The notes below the pieces were generated by a model that was not told the origin of the DNA, did no database searches, and saw only the letters and a list, made by a program, of their open reading frames with translations. From a bacterium (GTDB lineage Bacteria; Hinthialibacterota; Hinthialibacteria; H5-UNCL2), in assembly GCA_015075175.1 (NCBI GenBank), contig JABTUV010000016.1:1-64000 (forward strand): DNA of 64,000 nt. Reading direction: 5' to 3'. Below are positions 16,307 through 25,833 of this stretch, in pieces. Each line of letters starts with the position of its first letter. Position 1 is the first letter of the stretch. Position numbers and translations under genes: made by a program.

Positions 16307-18610
16307 ATGCGCATCTCCATCAAGTCTTCGCGCGCCGTCCGGTGGACGCTAGGGGCGGGCGTCATATTGGGCGTGGCCGCGGCTGCGGTACTCTGTCAGG
16401 GGTTGGCGCGGACGCCGGTCGACGTGGGCGTCGATCTGGCTGTCCTCCCGTCCGAGGCGCCGTGGCTTTCCGGCCAGCGTTTCGGGCCGCTGGAGATGCG
16501 GCGCATCCCCGAGCGGTTCGTTTCACACCGCGTCTCTTTCACGCTGGTGGCGTTGGGTTCCAGGAATCCCGCCGCGGCGGCCTCGGAGGTTAAGATCTTC
16601 AACCTGCCGGAGCGGGGTGAGATCGAGGTCGAACCGCCCGGCTCGTGGCGCAACCTGGGCAAGGGTTTGTGGGTCTCGCATCGCGTGCAACCGGCCACGC
16701 TGACGTGGAGCGGGCCGGCGTCGCGCCTGCGGGTGCTGCAACTGGTGCACAATCCGTGGTCGGGCCACGCGCGGTTGACGACGAGTACGGGCGAAATCGA
16801 GCTGGATCTTTACGCACCGGAAGAGCGCAAGGGGATCGTGGATTACGCGCACCCCGCGGGGGAGCCGCCGGCCCGGTATCACGGGCGCGTGCCGCGGCGC
16901 GCCGCGTCCGCCTTGTCGCTGAGGACCGGCCCCGGGGCTGAGATCGCGCGCATCTACGTGGGGGGATGGTGGCCGCGCGCTTACGAGGGGACGGCGGCGC
17001 GACGGTCGGCGCCGGGCGTGTGGAGCCTGCCTTCCCTTCCCGCCTGGCAGCGCGGCGGATGGGTTACCTTCGTTCCGGCATGTTTCGCCTTCACCCTTCT
17101 TACGTATTGCGCGCTTCGGCTGTTCGTACGGCTGTGGCGCGCGGCGGCGCAACCACTGCCGGATTTCGCCCTCGCTCCCTTTCCCCGGCGCATGTTTTTC
17201 GCATTCTTCGGCGCGCTCATGCTCGAGTACGTCGTCGCCTGGCTGGCGCTCTTTCCCGCCGCCATGACCGAGGACTCGCTGTGGACCTGGGACATGACGC
17301 GCATGATGAAGTGGAACGACAACCATCCGGCCTGGCACGCCATGACGCTGGCGTTTTGCACCCGGTTGTGGGACAGCCCCGGCTCGATCGTCCCCGCGCA
17401 GATGCTTCTTTTCGCTGGAGTGCAGGCGTATGGTTTCTGCCTGCTCGTGCGCGCGGGGGTGCGGCGGGCGGTGGTGCTCTCCGCCTTCGCCCTCTCGCTC
17501 TTGTCGCTGCGCAACGCGCTGGTGGTCGCCACGGTCTGGAAGGACGTGTGGTTCACGGCGCTTCTGGCGTTCGCCATCCTGGTCTCGCTGCAACTGCTGC
17601 TCTGCGCCCGCTCGCGCCGGCGGATGTGGCTTTGGATCGCGCTGGGGCTGGCGATGGGATTTCTTCCCCTCTATCGCCACAACGGGCTGGTGCTTTTGGC
17701 GGTGTATCCCCTGCTGTTGCTGCTCGTCTTCAGGCGGGAGTGGCGGCGCGTGGCGGTCGCATCTGCGCTGGCATTGGCGGTGCTGGGAGTGGTGAAAGTC
17801 GGCGTCTATCGCCATTATCAGGTGGCGCCCATGGACAGCCGCACCTGGGGGTTGTTTTACTCCTGGCAGATCGCCGCGCTTCTGGACCAGCCGGTCGTGC
17901 TTGCGCCGGAGGAATATGAGCTACTGGACGGCGCGCGTCCCTTTGGGGAGGGCGCCTGGGACTACAGGCCGGAGCGGCCCATGAGCACGATTTACCATCC
18001 GCTGCACGGCTACAAGTACATCGCCGCGCATGAGGGGGAGTATTTTGCGCTTTATCGCGCGCTGCTCTTGCGTTATCCCCTGGTGTTCGCCTGGCAGCGG
18101 CCGGCGACGACGGCTTACCTGTGGTGGCCGGGAGTGTACCGTTCGCCGATGCTGAGCGGCGGCTCGTTTGCGACCAACATTCGAGAAAACCACTTCGGAT
18201 TGGAATCGCGGCCGGTATTGCCGTGGGTGCAGAAGGGTCTGGCGTTCCTGGCGCAGGGCAGTTATCGGGCGCCGCTGCTGCACGATCTGTGGCGGCCGGC
18301 GTGGCATCTCTGGGCCATTACGCTGGCGGCCATTGTACTCATGCGGCGCACGGGCCGCGGCGAGTGGCTGCTGCTCTACGGTCCGCTGTGGATCAATACG
18401 CTGGTGATCGTCCTCTTCACGCACTCGCCCGAGGCGCGCTACCAGCTGCCGGTGACGTTCATGGCCGGAATGTTGGTCGCGCTGGGGTGGCTGCCGTGGG
18501 GAGAGGGTCGCGCGGAGGCGCGGAGGGGGGAGAGGATAGCTCGCGCGGAGGCGCGGAGGGGGGAGAGGATAGCTCGCGCGGAGGCGCAGAGGGCGCAGAG
18601 GGAGGGATAG
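16307..18610 (+). CDS. Large polytopic membrane protein, probable GT-C-like glycosyltransferase (DUF6020-like)
   Basis: This 767-residue protein has one N-terminal membrane segment and a beta-rich extracytoplasmic domain (about residues 40-230). About ten further helices follow. The loop FPAAMTEDSLWTWDMTRMM with its acidic residues, NDNHPAWHAM, and VVATVWKDVWFTALLAF resemble the DUF6020 / O-antigen-type membrane glycosyltransferases, in which an acidic loop binds a lipid-linked sugar. This family link is from memory and moderate. The last ~35 residues (RAEARRGERIARAEARRGE and so on) are translated repeat DNA and may be an artefact of repeat growth over the natural stop. Confidence 0.6.
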   Translation: MRISIKSSRAVRWTLGAGVILGVAAAAVLCQGLARTPVDVGVDLAVLPSEAPWLSGQRFGPLEMRRIPERFVSHRVSFTLVALGSRNPAAAASEVKIFNLPERGEIEVEPPGSWRNLGKGLWVSHRVQPATLTWSGPASRLRVLQLVHNPWSGHARLTTSTGEIELDLYAPEERKGIVDYAHPAGEPPARYHGRVPRRAASALSLRTGPGAEIARIYVGGWWPRAYEGTAARRSAPGVWSLPSLPAWQRGGWVTFVPACFAFTLLTYCALRLFVRLWRAAAQPLPDFALAPFPRRMFFAFFGALMLEYVVAWLALFPAAMTEDSLWTWDMTRMMKWNDNHPAWHAMTLAFCTRLWDSPGSIVPAQMLLFAGVQAYGFCLLVRAGVRRAVVLSAFALSLLSLRNALVVATVWKDVWFTALLAFAILVSLQLLLCARSRRRMWLWIALGLAMGFLPLYRHNGLVLLAVYPLLLLLVFRREWRRVAVASALALAVLGVVKVGVYRHYQVAPMDSRTWGLFYSWQIAALLDQPVVLAPEEYELLDGARPFGEGAWDYRPERPMSTIYHPLHGYKYIAAHEGEYFALYRALLLRYPLVFAWQRPATTAYLWWPGVYRSPMLSGGSFATNIRENHFGLESRPVLPWVQKGLAFLAQGSYRAPLLHDLWRPAWHLWAITLAAIVLMRRTGRGEWLLLYGPLWINTLVIVLFTHSPEARYQLPVTFMAGMLVALGWLPWGEGRAEARRGERIARAEARRGERIARAEAQRAQREG

Positions 18611-18780
18611 CTCGCGCGGAGGCGCAGAGGGCACAGAGGGAGGATAGCTCGCGCGGAGGGGCGAGAGATAGCTCGCGCGGAGGGGCAGAGGGCGCAGAGG
18701 GAGGATAGCTCGCGCGGAGGCGCAGAAACAAACGAGCATGGGTCGGATGGGACGTATGGGACCGATGGGACAAACCAGGA
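18505..18780. repeat. Tandem GCGGAGGCGCAGAG repeats followed by GGGAC(C)TATGG repeats
   Basis: About eight irregular copies of GATAGCTCGCGCGGAGGCGC with an AGAGGGCGCAGAGG extension run from 18505 to 18725 and extend the upstream reading frame. At 18739-18775 a run of 10-11-base units follows (GGATGGGACGTATGGGACC). The same two repeat types occur together at 26.1, 28.3 and 29.5 kb. Confidence 0.85.
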
Positions 18781-18847
18781 TGAATACTCTGCGGTCTCGG
18801 CGGCTCTGCGCGAGCTGAGCGGGATTCTCCGCGCGCTCCGCCTCTCG

Positions 18848-18876
18848 TTGACACCGGCGCGCCCAGCCGGTATCCT
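18848..18876 (+). promoter_or_regulatory. Near-consensus sigma-70 promoter for the carbamoyltransferase gene
   Basis: A perfect -35 TTGACA (18848-18853) and -10 TATCCT (18871-18876) are separated by 17 bases. The start codon lies 21 bases downstream of the -10, behind GGGAGGGG. The site lies just after a repeat block. Confidence 0.6.
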
Positions 18877-18897
18877 GCCTACTCCCTGGGAGGGGCG

Positions 18898-20721
18898 ATG
18901 ACGACGTATATTCTGGGCATATCCGCCTTCTATCACGACAGCGCGGCGGCGCTTTTGGCCGACGGCGAGATTCTCGCCGCCGCCCAGGAGGAGCGCTTCA
19001 CCCGCAAGAAGCACGACTTTCGCTTTCCCACCCATGCCGCCAGGTACTGCCTTTCGGCGGCGGGCATCGGCCCCGGCGATCTGGCCTGCGTGGGTTTTTA
19101 CGACAAGCCCTTCGTGAAGTTCGAGCGGTTGTTGGAGACCTACCTGGCATTCACTCCCGTCGGGTTGCGCTCCTTTCTCATGTCCATGCCGCTCTGGCTG
19201 AAGCAGAAGCTGTGGCTGCCGGAAGTGATCGGCAAGGAACTCGATTACGAGGGCGAAGTGCTTTTCTGCGATCATCACGAGAGCCACGCCGCCAGCGCGT
19301 TCTTTCCGTCGCCTTTTTCGCGCGCCGCCATTCTCACCATGGACGGCGTGGGCGAGTGGACGACCACCAGCTGGGGCGTGGGCAGGGACAACCGCGTCGA
19401 GCTCAAGTCGGAGATCCGTTTTCCGCACTCGCTGGGTTTGCTCTACAGCGCCTTCACGTATTATACGGGATTCAAGGTCAACTCGGGCGAGTACAAGGTG
19501 ATGGGGCTGGCGCCTTACGGCGAACCCAGGTACGTGCAGGCGATTTACGACCATCTTGTGGACCTGAAGGAAGACGGTTCCTTCCGGCTCAACATGGAGT
19601 TCTTCAATTACTGCCAGGGGCTGACGATGACGAACCACAAGTTCGATGAATTGTTCGGCGGTCCGCCGCGCAAGCCCGAGAGCAAGCTGACGCAGCGCGA
19701 GATGGACCTGGCGCGCTCGGTGCAAGTGGTGACGGAGGAGATCATGCTGCGCACGGCCCGGCACGTGCACAAAGAGACGGGGGAGAAGAACCTGTGCCTG
19801 GCGGGGGGAGTGGCGCTCAATTGCGTGGGCAACGGGCGCATTTTGCGCGAGGGGCCGTATGAGAGGCTGTGGATACAGCCGGCGGCGGGCGACGCGGGCG
19901 GCGCGTTGGGCGTGGCCTTGTATCTCTTGCATCATTATTATGGCAAGCCGCGCACGGTGGACGGCGGGCGCGATATCCAGAAGGCGTCGCTGTTGGGACC
20001 GGCCTGGAGCGACGAGGAACTGGAGGCGTGGCTGAAGGAGAGGGGCTATCCCTACCAGACTGTTTCGGACGCGGAGTTGCCGGGGCGGGTCGCCGACGAG
20101 ATGATCGCCGAGAAGGTGGAGGGATGGTTCCAGGGGCGGATGGAGTTCGGCCCTCGGGCGCTGGGCGCGCGCAGCATCCTCGGCGACGCCCGCTCGCCCA
20201 GGATGCAGTCCACCATGAACCTGAAGATCAAGTACCGTGAGTCCTTCCGGCCTTTCGCGCCGACCGTCCTGCGCGAGCGCGTCTCGGACTTCTTCGAGAT
20301 GGACTGCGAGTCGCCCTACATGCTCCTGGTTGCGCCGGTGCGAAAGGAGCTTTGCCACGAAATGACGCCGGAGCAGAAGAGTCTTTTCGGCATCGAGAAA
20401 CTGAATGTGCCGCGCTCGACCATTCCCGCCATCACGCACGTGGACTACTCCGCGCGCGTGCAGACGGTCGAGCGGCAGGACAATCCGCGCTATTATGACA
20501 CCATCGCCGCCTTCGGGGAGAAGACGGGCGTGCCGGTGGTCATCAACACCAGCTTCAACGTGCGGGGCGAACCCATCGTCTGCACCCCCGAGGACGCCTA
20601 TCGCTGCTTCATGCGCACGGAGATGGACGTACTTGTCTTGGGCCGGCATATTCTCTACAAGGAACAGCAGCCCAAGTTCGAGGACAGGGGCGACTGGCGC
20701 AAAGAGTTCGAACTCGACTGA
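18898..20721 (+). CDS. Carbamoyltransferase (NodU/CmcH family)
   Basis: This is a 607-residue two-domain enzyme that moves a carbamoyl group from carbamoyl phosphate, through carbamoyl-AMP, to a hydroxyl on a sugar, antibiotic or polymer. The N-terminal Kae1-like domain has FYHDSAAALLADGEI, AAQEERFTRKKHDF, the metal-binding CDHHESHAASAFFPSPF, and CLAGGVALNCVGNGRI. The C-terminal carbamoyltransferase domain begins near residue 390 with WFQGRMEFGPRALGARSIL and includes PVVINTSFNVRGEPIVCTPE. Length matches the family. The SxtJ-like membrane protein gene follows on the same strand, a frequent pairing. The acceptor is unknown and could be an exopolysaccharide or lipid. Confidence 0.93.
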   Translation: MTTYILGISAFYHDSAAALLADGEILAAAQEERFTRKKHDFRFPTHAARYCLSAAGIGPGDLACVGFYDKPFVKFERLLETYLAFTPVGLRSFLMSMPLWLKQKLWLPEVIGKELDYEGEVLFCDHHESHAASAFFPSPFSRAAILTMDGVGEWTTTSWGVGRDNRVELKSEIRFPHSLGLLYSAFTYYTGFKVNSGEYKVMGLAPYGEPRYVQAIYDHLVDLKEDGSFRLNMEFFNYCQGLTMTNHKFDELFGGPPRKPESKLTQREMDLARSVQVVTEEIMLRTARHVHKETGEKNLCLAGGVALNCVGNGRILREGPYERLWIQPAAGDAGGALGVALYLLHHYYGKPRTVDGGRDIQKASLLGPAWSDEELEAWLKERGYPYQTVSDAELPGRVADEMIAEKVEGWFQGRMEFGPRALGARSILGDARSPRMQSTMNLKIKYRESFRPFAPTVLRERVSDFFEMDCESPYMLLVAPVRKELCHEMTPEQKSLFGIEKLNVPRSTIPAITHVDYSARVQTVERQDNPRYYDTIAAFGEKTGVPVVINTSFNVRGEPIVCTPEDAYRCFMRTEMDVLVLGRHILYKEQQPKFEDRGDWRKEFELD

Positions 20722-20794
20722 TGGCGCGCAGCATGTTCTATTCGTTCCCTAGGTCGCATAGGTCCCATTTCTTCCGGGAGGCCGCACGCACGCC

Positions 20795-21229
20795 ATGACG
20801 GATACAGAAGGCGCCCGAGGCACGCGAGAGTCGCTGACCGGTTTCGGCAAGGTCGTGGGCGGCGCGTTTGTCGTGCTGGGCGCAGTGCTCTTGTTCTGGC
20901 ATCGCGCCGACCGCGAGTCGCTGCGGTTTCTGTTGGGCGAAGTTTTCGTCGTCATCGGCGTTGCGCTGGTAATATGCGGCCTGGTTGCGCCGATGCTGCT
21001 GCGGCCGGTCGAGAAGGCCTGGTGGGCGCTGGCGCTGGCGCTCAATATCGTCGTCAGCCGCGTGCTTTTGTCGCTCTTCTTCTATCTCGTGATGTTTCCC
21101 ATCGGTTTCATCATGCGCCTGGTGGGCCGCGATCCGATGGAGCGCCGATGGAGGAAGGACGTTCCCACTTACTGGACGCCGCGCAAGCCGCAGCCGGACG
21201 TGGAGAAGCACTGCAAGCGGCAGTTTTGA
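20795..21229 (+). CDS. SxtJ-family membrane protein
   Basis: A 144-residue protein has two hydrophobic hairpins (VVGGAFVVLGAVLLFW with LLGEVFVVIGVALVICGLVA, then WALALALNIVVSRVLLSLFF with YLVMFPIGFIMRLVGRDPM). The ending, RRWRKDVPTYWTPRK, is characteristic of SxtJ. SxtJ proteins are named from the saxitoxin cluster and commonly lie behind NodU-type carbamoyltransferases, as here (73-base gap). Their biochemical role is unknown; they may place the transferase at the membrane. The short DUF5989 protein that often follows is not found. Confidence 0.8.
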   Translation: MTDTEGARGTRESLTGFGKVVGGAFVVLGAVLLFWHRADRESLRFLLGEVFVVIGVALVICGLVAPMLLRPVEKAWWALALALNIVVSRVLLSLFFYLVMFPIGFIMRLVGRDPMERRWRKDVPTYWTPRKPQPDVEKHCKRQF

Positions 21230-21332
21230 CCGTGGGACGGTCGAGGGACGGGCGCCGATTTCCGAAGTGAGGCGTTGGCGGGCGCCGGGAGAACTCGTCG
21301 GAAATCGGTGACTGTCGCAAGGCGCGCCACGC

Positions 21333-21361
21333 TTGCTTTGCATCCCATTCGTACCTAACAT
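21333..21361 (+). promoter_or_regulatory. Candidate sigma-70 promoter for the RraA-like gene
   Basis: The -35 TTGCTT (21333-21338) and -10 TAACAT (21356-21361) are 17 bases apart, 47 bases before the ATG at 21409. It lies in a gap that also holds a GGTGACTGTC half-repeat at about 21308. Confidence 0.4.
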
Positions 21362-21408
21362 GCGCTCGTTTCCGATTACTTGATGCGCCACTCTCACGGA
21401 GAATCGCG

Positions 21409-22074
21409 ATGCCCGAATGGAAGTCCGACGCCGAGCTCTTTTCGCTCATCACGCGCGAGCTGTACACGCCCGTGCTGGGCGACATTCTGGATCAATTGGG
21501 CTGCGACCATCAGTTCCTGCCGCAGCCCATCCAGCCGATGCGCGAGGAGATGAAGCTGGCGGGCCGCGCCATGCCGGTGCTGATGATCGACGTGTACGGC
21601 CCGCAGAAGAAGCCGTTCGGGCTCATGACGGAGGCGCTGGACCAACTGGAGCCGGGCGAGGCTTACGTGGCCACGGGCGGCGGGATGCGCTGCGCGTACT
21701 GGGGGGAGATCATGACCGCGACGGCCAAGATGCGAGGCGCGCTCGGCGCCGTCGTCAACGGTTTCCACCGCGACACGCCGCAGGTGCTTTCGCAGGACTG
21801 GCCGGTGTTCTCGCGCGGGCGCTTCGCGCAGGACTCGTCCATTCGCACGCAGGTGGTCGATTTCCGCTGCACGATCGAGATCGGCTGCGTGAAGGTGCAT
21901 CCGGGCGACCTGGTGTTCGGCGATCAGGACGGTGTGGTGGTGGTCCCCGCGCGCCACGTGGAAGAAGTGGTCACGCGCGCGCTGGAGAAAGCTCGGGGCG
22001 AGAAGCTGGTGCGGCGCGCGATCGAGAACGGCATGAGCAGCACGGAGGCGTTTCGGAAGTACGGGATCCTGTGA
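21409..22074 (+). CDS. RraA-family protein (HMG/CHA aldolase-like)
   Basis: This 221-residue protein has the RraA / 4-hydroxy-4-methyl-2-oxoglutarate aldolase fold. Key parts are [10 protein letters not shown] near the N-terminus, then [36 protein letters not shown] corresponds to the conserved G-x-V-x-D-G-x-x-R-D region, here with Asn-Gly-Phe-His-Arg-Asp. [18 protein letters not shown] is the typical ending. Family members either cleave keto acids with a divalent metal or regulate RNase E. At this length an aldolase-like role is more likely, but the substrate is not inferable. It begins a plus-strand run with DUF1844 and dtd. Confidence 0.85.
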   Translation: MPEWKSDAELFSLITRELYTPVLGDILDQLGCDHQFLPQPIQPMREEMKLAGRAMPVLMIDVYGPQKKPFGLMTEALDQLEPGEAYVATGGGMRCAYWGEIMTATAKMRGALGAVVNGFHRDTPQVLSQDWPVFSRGRFAQDSSIRTQVVDFRCTIEIGCVKVHPGDLVFGDQDGVVVVPARHVEEVVTRALEKARGEKLVRRAIENGMSSTEAFRKYGIL

Positions 22075-22107
22075 CGGCGCGCTGACTGCCAAACAAGGGA
22101 GCGTTTC

Positions 22108-22383
22108 ATGTCCGAAAAAGTCACCTTCATCGATTATCTTCTGCTCCTGTCGACCCAGGCTTTGTACGGCCTGGGGGCGATCGCCGATCCGCAGAGCGGC
22201 AAGACCGAGGTGAATCTGCCGCTGGCGCGATACACCATCGACATCCTGGGTCTGCTGGAGGAGAAGACGCGGGGCAACCTGACCCAAGAGGAGTCGGCCC
22301 TTCTCGCCGACACGCTCACGCAGCTGCGTCTTACCTTCGTGGACGTGGCCGAGAAGGAGAAGAAGAAGAGCGAGGGCGGCTGA
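22108..22383 (+). CDS. DUF1844 protein
   Basis: This is a small 91-residue protein with the DUF1844 core. [19 protein letters not shown] and [20 protein letters not shown] are followed by a helix and an acidic-basic tail. The function of the family is unknown. The TGA overlaps the ATG of dtd by one base (TGATG), so the two are translationally coupled. GGGAG lies upstream of the ATG. Confidence 0.85.
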   Translation: MSEKVTFIDYLLLLSTQALYGLGAIADPQSGKTEVNLPLARYTIDILGLLEEKTRGNLTQEESALLADTLTQLRLTFVDVAEKEKKKSEGG

Positions 22384-22850
22384 TGCGCGCGGTAGTGCAG
22401 CGGGTCAGTTCGGCGTCCGTCACCATCGGCGGGCAGGTGGTGGGCGAGATCGGGACGGGTTTTCTCGTGCTTTTGGGCGTGGCGGAGGGCGACACGGAGG
22501 CGGACGCGGACTACCTGGCGGACAAGATCGCCAAGCTGCGCGTGTTTCGCGACGATGACGACAAGATGAATCTCTGTTTGCGCGACGTGAACGGGGGCGT
22601 GCTGGTGGTCTCGCAGTTCACGCTGCACGCCGACACGCGCAAGGGCAATCGGCCCAGTTTCATCCGGGCCGCCGGGCCCGAACTGGGGGAGAAGCTGTAT
22701 GAGTATACCGTGGAGCGGCTGCGGGCGGCGGGCCTGCCGGTTGCGTGCGGGCGCTTCGGGGCCATGATGGACGTGGCGCTGGTCAACTCGGGCCCGGTGA
22801 CGATCATCTTGGACAGCGAAGATCGCAAGCGTTCGCGCCGCGAGGGGTGA
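22383..22850 (+). CDS. dtd: D-aminoacyl-tRNA deacylase
   Basis: This 155-residue protein hydrolyses D-aminoacyl-tRNAs, and glycyl-tRNA(Ala), in the cytoplasm. The start [20 protein letters not shown] is typical. It has the SQFTL motif in [20 protein letters not shown]. The second catalytic motif, normally NxGPVT, appears as [11 protein letters not shown]. Length is slightly over the usual 145-150. It overlaps the DUF1844 gene by one base. Confidence 0.95.
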   Translation: MRAVVQRVSSASVTIGGQVVGEIGTGFLVLLGVAEGDTEADADYLADKIAKLRVFRDDDDKMNLCLRDVNGGVLVVSQFTLHADTRKGNRPSFIRAAGPELGEKLYEYTVERLRAAGLPVACGRFGAMMDVALVNSGPVTIILDSEDRKRSRREG

Positions 22851-22943
22851 CCGCCTGGTCAACGCACGAAAATGCAAACCAGCGTGCCGGCGCAGCACGC
22901 CTCGATACCGCCTGCGGCCTAGTCGGGGCAAGGCGCGGCGCGA

Positions 22944-23849
22944 CTACGGAAGGAACGGCCGGCCGGTCAGCATCTGGAACGCCTCCACGTAGCGCTGCCG
23001 CGTCTTCTCGATCACTTCCGTCGGCAGGCGCGGCGCCGGCGGGTTCCGGTCCCAGTCGATCCCCAGCAGATAGTCCCGCACGTACTGCTTGTCGTAGGAC
23101 TTTTGCACCTGGCCCGGAATGTAGAGGCTCTTCTGCCAGAAGCGCGAGGAGTCGGGCGTCAGGATCTCGTCCACGAGGATGAGTCGGTCGTCCACCAGCC
23201 CGAACTCGAACTTGGTGTCGGCCAGAATGACGCCGCGGCTCTCGGCGTAGTCGGCGGCCTTGCGGTAGATGGCCACGGCGGTGTCGCGCAGGCGCCGCGC
23301 CAAGGGTTCGCCCAGACGCTCGACCACGTCCTGGTAGCCGATGTTCTGGTCGTGGCCCTCTTCCTCCTTGGTGGCGGGAGAGAACAGCGGATAGTAGGGC
23401 GCGGGGATGCGCTCGCTCTCTTCCAGGCCGTCGGGCAGGCGCACGCCTCCCACGTCCGCGCCGCGGCTGTAATCCGCCCAACCCGATCCCGAAAGATACC
23501 CGCGCACCACGCACTCGATGGGCACGACCTTGGCCTTGCGCACCAGCATGCTGCGGCCTACCAGTTGGTCGCGGTAGGGCGCCAGGATTTGGGGATACTG
23601 CGAGACGTCGGCCGTGATGAGATGATTCTCAACCAGGTCGGCGAGCAAGTCGAACCAGAAGAGGGACAGCTGGGTGAGAATCTTGCCCTTGTCGGGGATG
23701 GGATTGGGCAGGACGCAGTCGAAGGCGCTGATGCGGTCGGTAGCCACGATGAGGAGGCGGTCGCCGAGATCGTAGACGTCGCGGACCTTGCCGCGGCGGA
23801 AGAGGGGTACGGCGTCGATGCGGGTTTTGTCGATGACTTTGGTGTCCAT
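22944..23849 (-). CDS. purC: Phosphoribosylaminoimidazole-succinocarboxamide synthase
   Basis: This 301-residue ATP-dependent ligase joins aspartate to CAIR in purine synthesis. Motifs are [20 protein letters not shown] with [41 protein letters not shown] and [10 protein letters not shown]. The start [17 protein letters not shown] is chosen over the longer frame because it matches family length and follows GAGAG. The gene lies 20 bases after the galT locus on the same strand. The stop is the TAG of a repeat, CCGTAGTCGCGCCGCG. Confidence 0.95.
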   Translation of the reverse strand: MDTKVIDKTRIDAVPLFRRGKVRDVYDLGDRLLIVATDRISAFDCVLPNPIPDKGKILTQLSLFWFDLLADLVENHLITADVSQYPQILAPYRDQLVGRSMLVRKAKVVPIECVVRGYLSGSGWADYSRGADVGGVRLPDGLEESERIPAPYYPLFSPATKEEEGHDQNIGYQDVVERLGEPLARRLRDTAVAIYRKAADYAESRGVILADTKFEFGLVDDRLILVDEILTPDSSRFWQKSLYIPGQVQKSYDKQYVRDYLLGIDWDRNPPAPRLPTEVIEKTRQRYVEAFQMLTGRPFLP

Positions 23850-23869
23850 GGTTCTCTCGCGTGAAGTAT

Positions 23870-24931
23870 TCAGGATGAAAGCGCCCCCTGGGTGAAGAGG
23901 GGCAGGTCGGGGTCGGGGGCGGCGTGGCCGAGCACGGGGGTGGTGCGGAGCGCCTCCGCGGCCGTTTCCGGCGCAATCGGGTTGATGAAAAACCCCGTCC
24001 CCCACTCGAAGCCGGCGACCCGGATCAGCTTGGGCATGATCTCGAAATGCCAGTGGTAGTGGGGCGGGGGGGACTCGCGGCAGGGGGAGGTGTGCAGGAC
24101 GAAGTTATAGGGCGGGTCGGAGAGCGCGCGGCCCAGCCGCTCCAGCGTGTCGCGGAAGAATGCCGCCAGTTCGGCGAGTTGGGCGGCGTCGATGCGGTCG
24201 AAGCGGCTCTCGTGCGCCTTGGGCAGGAGCCAGGTCTCGTAGGGAAAGCGGGAGGCGAAGGGACAGAAGGCGATGAAGCGTTCCGACTCGGCGACCAGGC
24301 GCAGGTTCTGGCGGCGCTCCTCCTCGATCATGGCGCAGTAGACGCAGCGTCCCCGCTGCTGGAAGTAGCGGCGCGAGCCGGCCAGTTCCTCGGCCACGAT
24401 CTTGGGCACGATGGGGGTGGCGATGATCTGGCTGTGGGGATGCTCCAGGCTGGCGCCGGCCTCGCGCCCCTTGTTCTTGAAGATGAGCACGTACTGGAGG
24501 CGTGGGTCCTCGGCCAGCGCGGCCATGCGCTGGCGGTAGCAGGCGAAAATTTCTTCCACGTGGTGGGGATCGTATTTCCAGAAGCGTCCCTCGTGGTCGG
24601 GGGACTCGACCACGACTTCATGCGCGCCGACGCCTTCCATGCGGTCGTAGGGGCCGATCCGCAGCGATCCCAGGCGACGGCGAGCGAGGGCGGGAACCTG
24701 TTGGGGAGACGCGCAGCCAGCCGGTCGGCTGGCGCTCGGGTGGGGAGACGGAAGGCCATCACCCGGGCGGGTTTTTCTCCTCGGCGCCGGGGCAGAAGGG
24801 GCAGAACTGGCCATGCGACGGCGTCTCCTCCCAGGTGAGGAACGACTGGGGCCGCTGGCTCCGTTCCTCGGCCACGATCACCCACGATCCACGATGGGGT
24901 CCCTGCGAAACCTGACCTCGCCTCCGAACAA
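23870..24931 (-). pseudogene. galT: Galactose-1-phosphate uridylyltransferase, frameshifted N-terminus
   Basis: The C-terminal two thirds are an intact GalT frame. The nucleotidylated-His motif is EHPHSQIIATPIVPK, zinc-type cysteines appear in CVYCAMIEEE, and [11 protein letters not shown] carries the later metal ligands. The N-terminus continues in other frames. A TTG start (24931) gives FGGEVRFRRDPIVD, which after a one-base shift reads WVIVAEERSQRPQSF and GQFCPFCPGAEEKNPP, the first zinc motif. A second shift near 24.7 kb restores the main frame. At least two indels are therefore present. If intact, the enzyme swaps UMP between UDP-glucose and galactose 1-phosphate in the Leloir pathway. 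It precedes purC. Confidence 0.78.
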
Positions 24932-25058
24932 GCCCGGACCCTCTCTCCGCGCCCTTCGGTCACCTGGGCGCAAGCCCAAAGACTAGGAACGCCCCCCCTG
25001 CGTGTCAACTGCATTCGGCCACGGGCGAAGTTGCAGTTTTTCATGCCCAGCGGCATCG

Positions 25059-25230
25059 CTGTCATTTCGACCGAAGGAGAAATCCTTGCCGCGCACTCGG
25101 CCCGCGCTGATGGGGAAGATTTCCCTTCGGTCGAATGACAGCCGCGGTCGAATGACAGCCAGGGTCGGAATGACAGCCAGGTCGAAATGACAGGGGTCGG
25201 AAACAGCTGCGGTCGAAACGGCCGGCGCGT
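25059..25230. repeat. CTGTCATTTCGACCG inverted repeat with trailing short repeats
   Basis: The left arm begins CTGTCATTTCGACCGAAGG (25059-25084). It pairs with GATTTCCCTTCGGTCGAATG and its continuation to 25141. About four degenerate copies of GGTCGAATGACAGCC follow. The same family occurs as a perfect 30-bp inverted repeat at 38717-38808 and as a tandem array at 48.3 kb. The gap from 24932 to 25290 holds no supported gene. Confidence 0.8.
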
Positions 25231-25290
25231 GGCGTTTGCTGCTGAGTCTGCACGAGCAAAGGGCGCCTTGGCGCCCCGCCCATCCCGCGC

Positions 25291-25319
25291 TTGAACTTTC
25301 CCCCCGCCTTGTCTAAACT
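25291..25319 (+). promoter_or_regulatory. Sigma-70 promoter for the pentapeptide-repeat gene
   Basis: TTGAAC (25291-25296) and TAAACT (25314-25319) are separated by 17 bases. The ATG is 47 bases downstream of the -10. Confidence 0.55.
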
Positions 25320-25365
25320 GAAAAAGGATGCGAAGAGACTCTGAGGCCAGGCGGGAGAGGGAACC

Positions 25366-25833
25366 ATGTCGATGAAGCGCATGACGCGGGACGAGGTTTT
25401 CAATCGGCTCGAATCGGGGATGTCGCTGGCGGGACTGAACCTGGAGGAGGTGGACCTGTCGCGCGCGAATCTGTCGGGGGTGGATTGTTCGGGGGCGAAC
25501 TTTCATCGGGCGCGGCTTACGGGCGCCAATCTTGCGGGAGCCAGGCTGTGCAAGGCCAACCTGCGGCGCTGCGAACTGGTGGGCGCGGACTTGTCCGGCG
25601 CCGATCTGTCCGACGCCGACCTGCGCAACTCCTTTTTCAACGACTGCAACCTGTCGGGGGCGCGCCTGGAGCGCGCGGACGTGCGTTTCGCCAAGTTCAC
25701 CGGCGCCCGACTGGAGGGCGCCTCCTTCGCCGGCGCCGTGTACGATCAGATGACGCGCTTCGACCCCGACCAGGTACGAGTTTTTTCGGCCATGGTCAAG
25801 AAGGGGCCCGAGGGCGTATTCATCAAGAAATGA
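25366..25833 (+). CDS. Pentapeptide-repeat protein
   Basis: This 155-residue protein is built largely of A(D/N)LxX pentapeptides from about residue 25 to 130 (LSRANLSGVDCSGANF, TGANLAGARLCKANL, GADLSGADLSDADLRNSFF). These form a right-handed quadrilateral beta-helix. A short helical cap precedes it, and the tail TRFDPDQVRVFSAMVKKG follows. Some members of the fold mimic DNA and protect gyrase, and others have structural or unknown roles. Nothing here selects among them. The stop overlaps the start of the next small gene (ATGA). Confidence 0.88.
   Translation: MSMKRMTRDEVFNRLESGMSLAGLNLEEVDLSRANLSGVDCSGANFHRARLTGANLAGARLCKANLRRCELVGADLSGADLSDADLRNSFFNDCNLSGARLERADVRFAKFTGARLEGASFAGAVYDQMTRFDPDQVRVFSAMVKKGPEGVFIKK

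Noticed and set aside
18439-20649. 736-codon minus-strand frame opposite the carbamoyltransferase
   Set aside because: No motif or plausible start; the plus strand has a full carbamoyltransferase with promoter and ribosome site.
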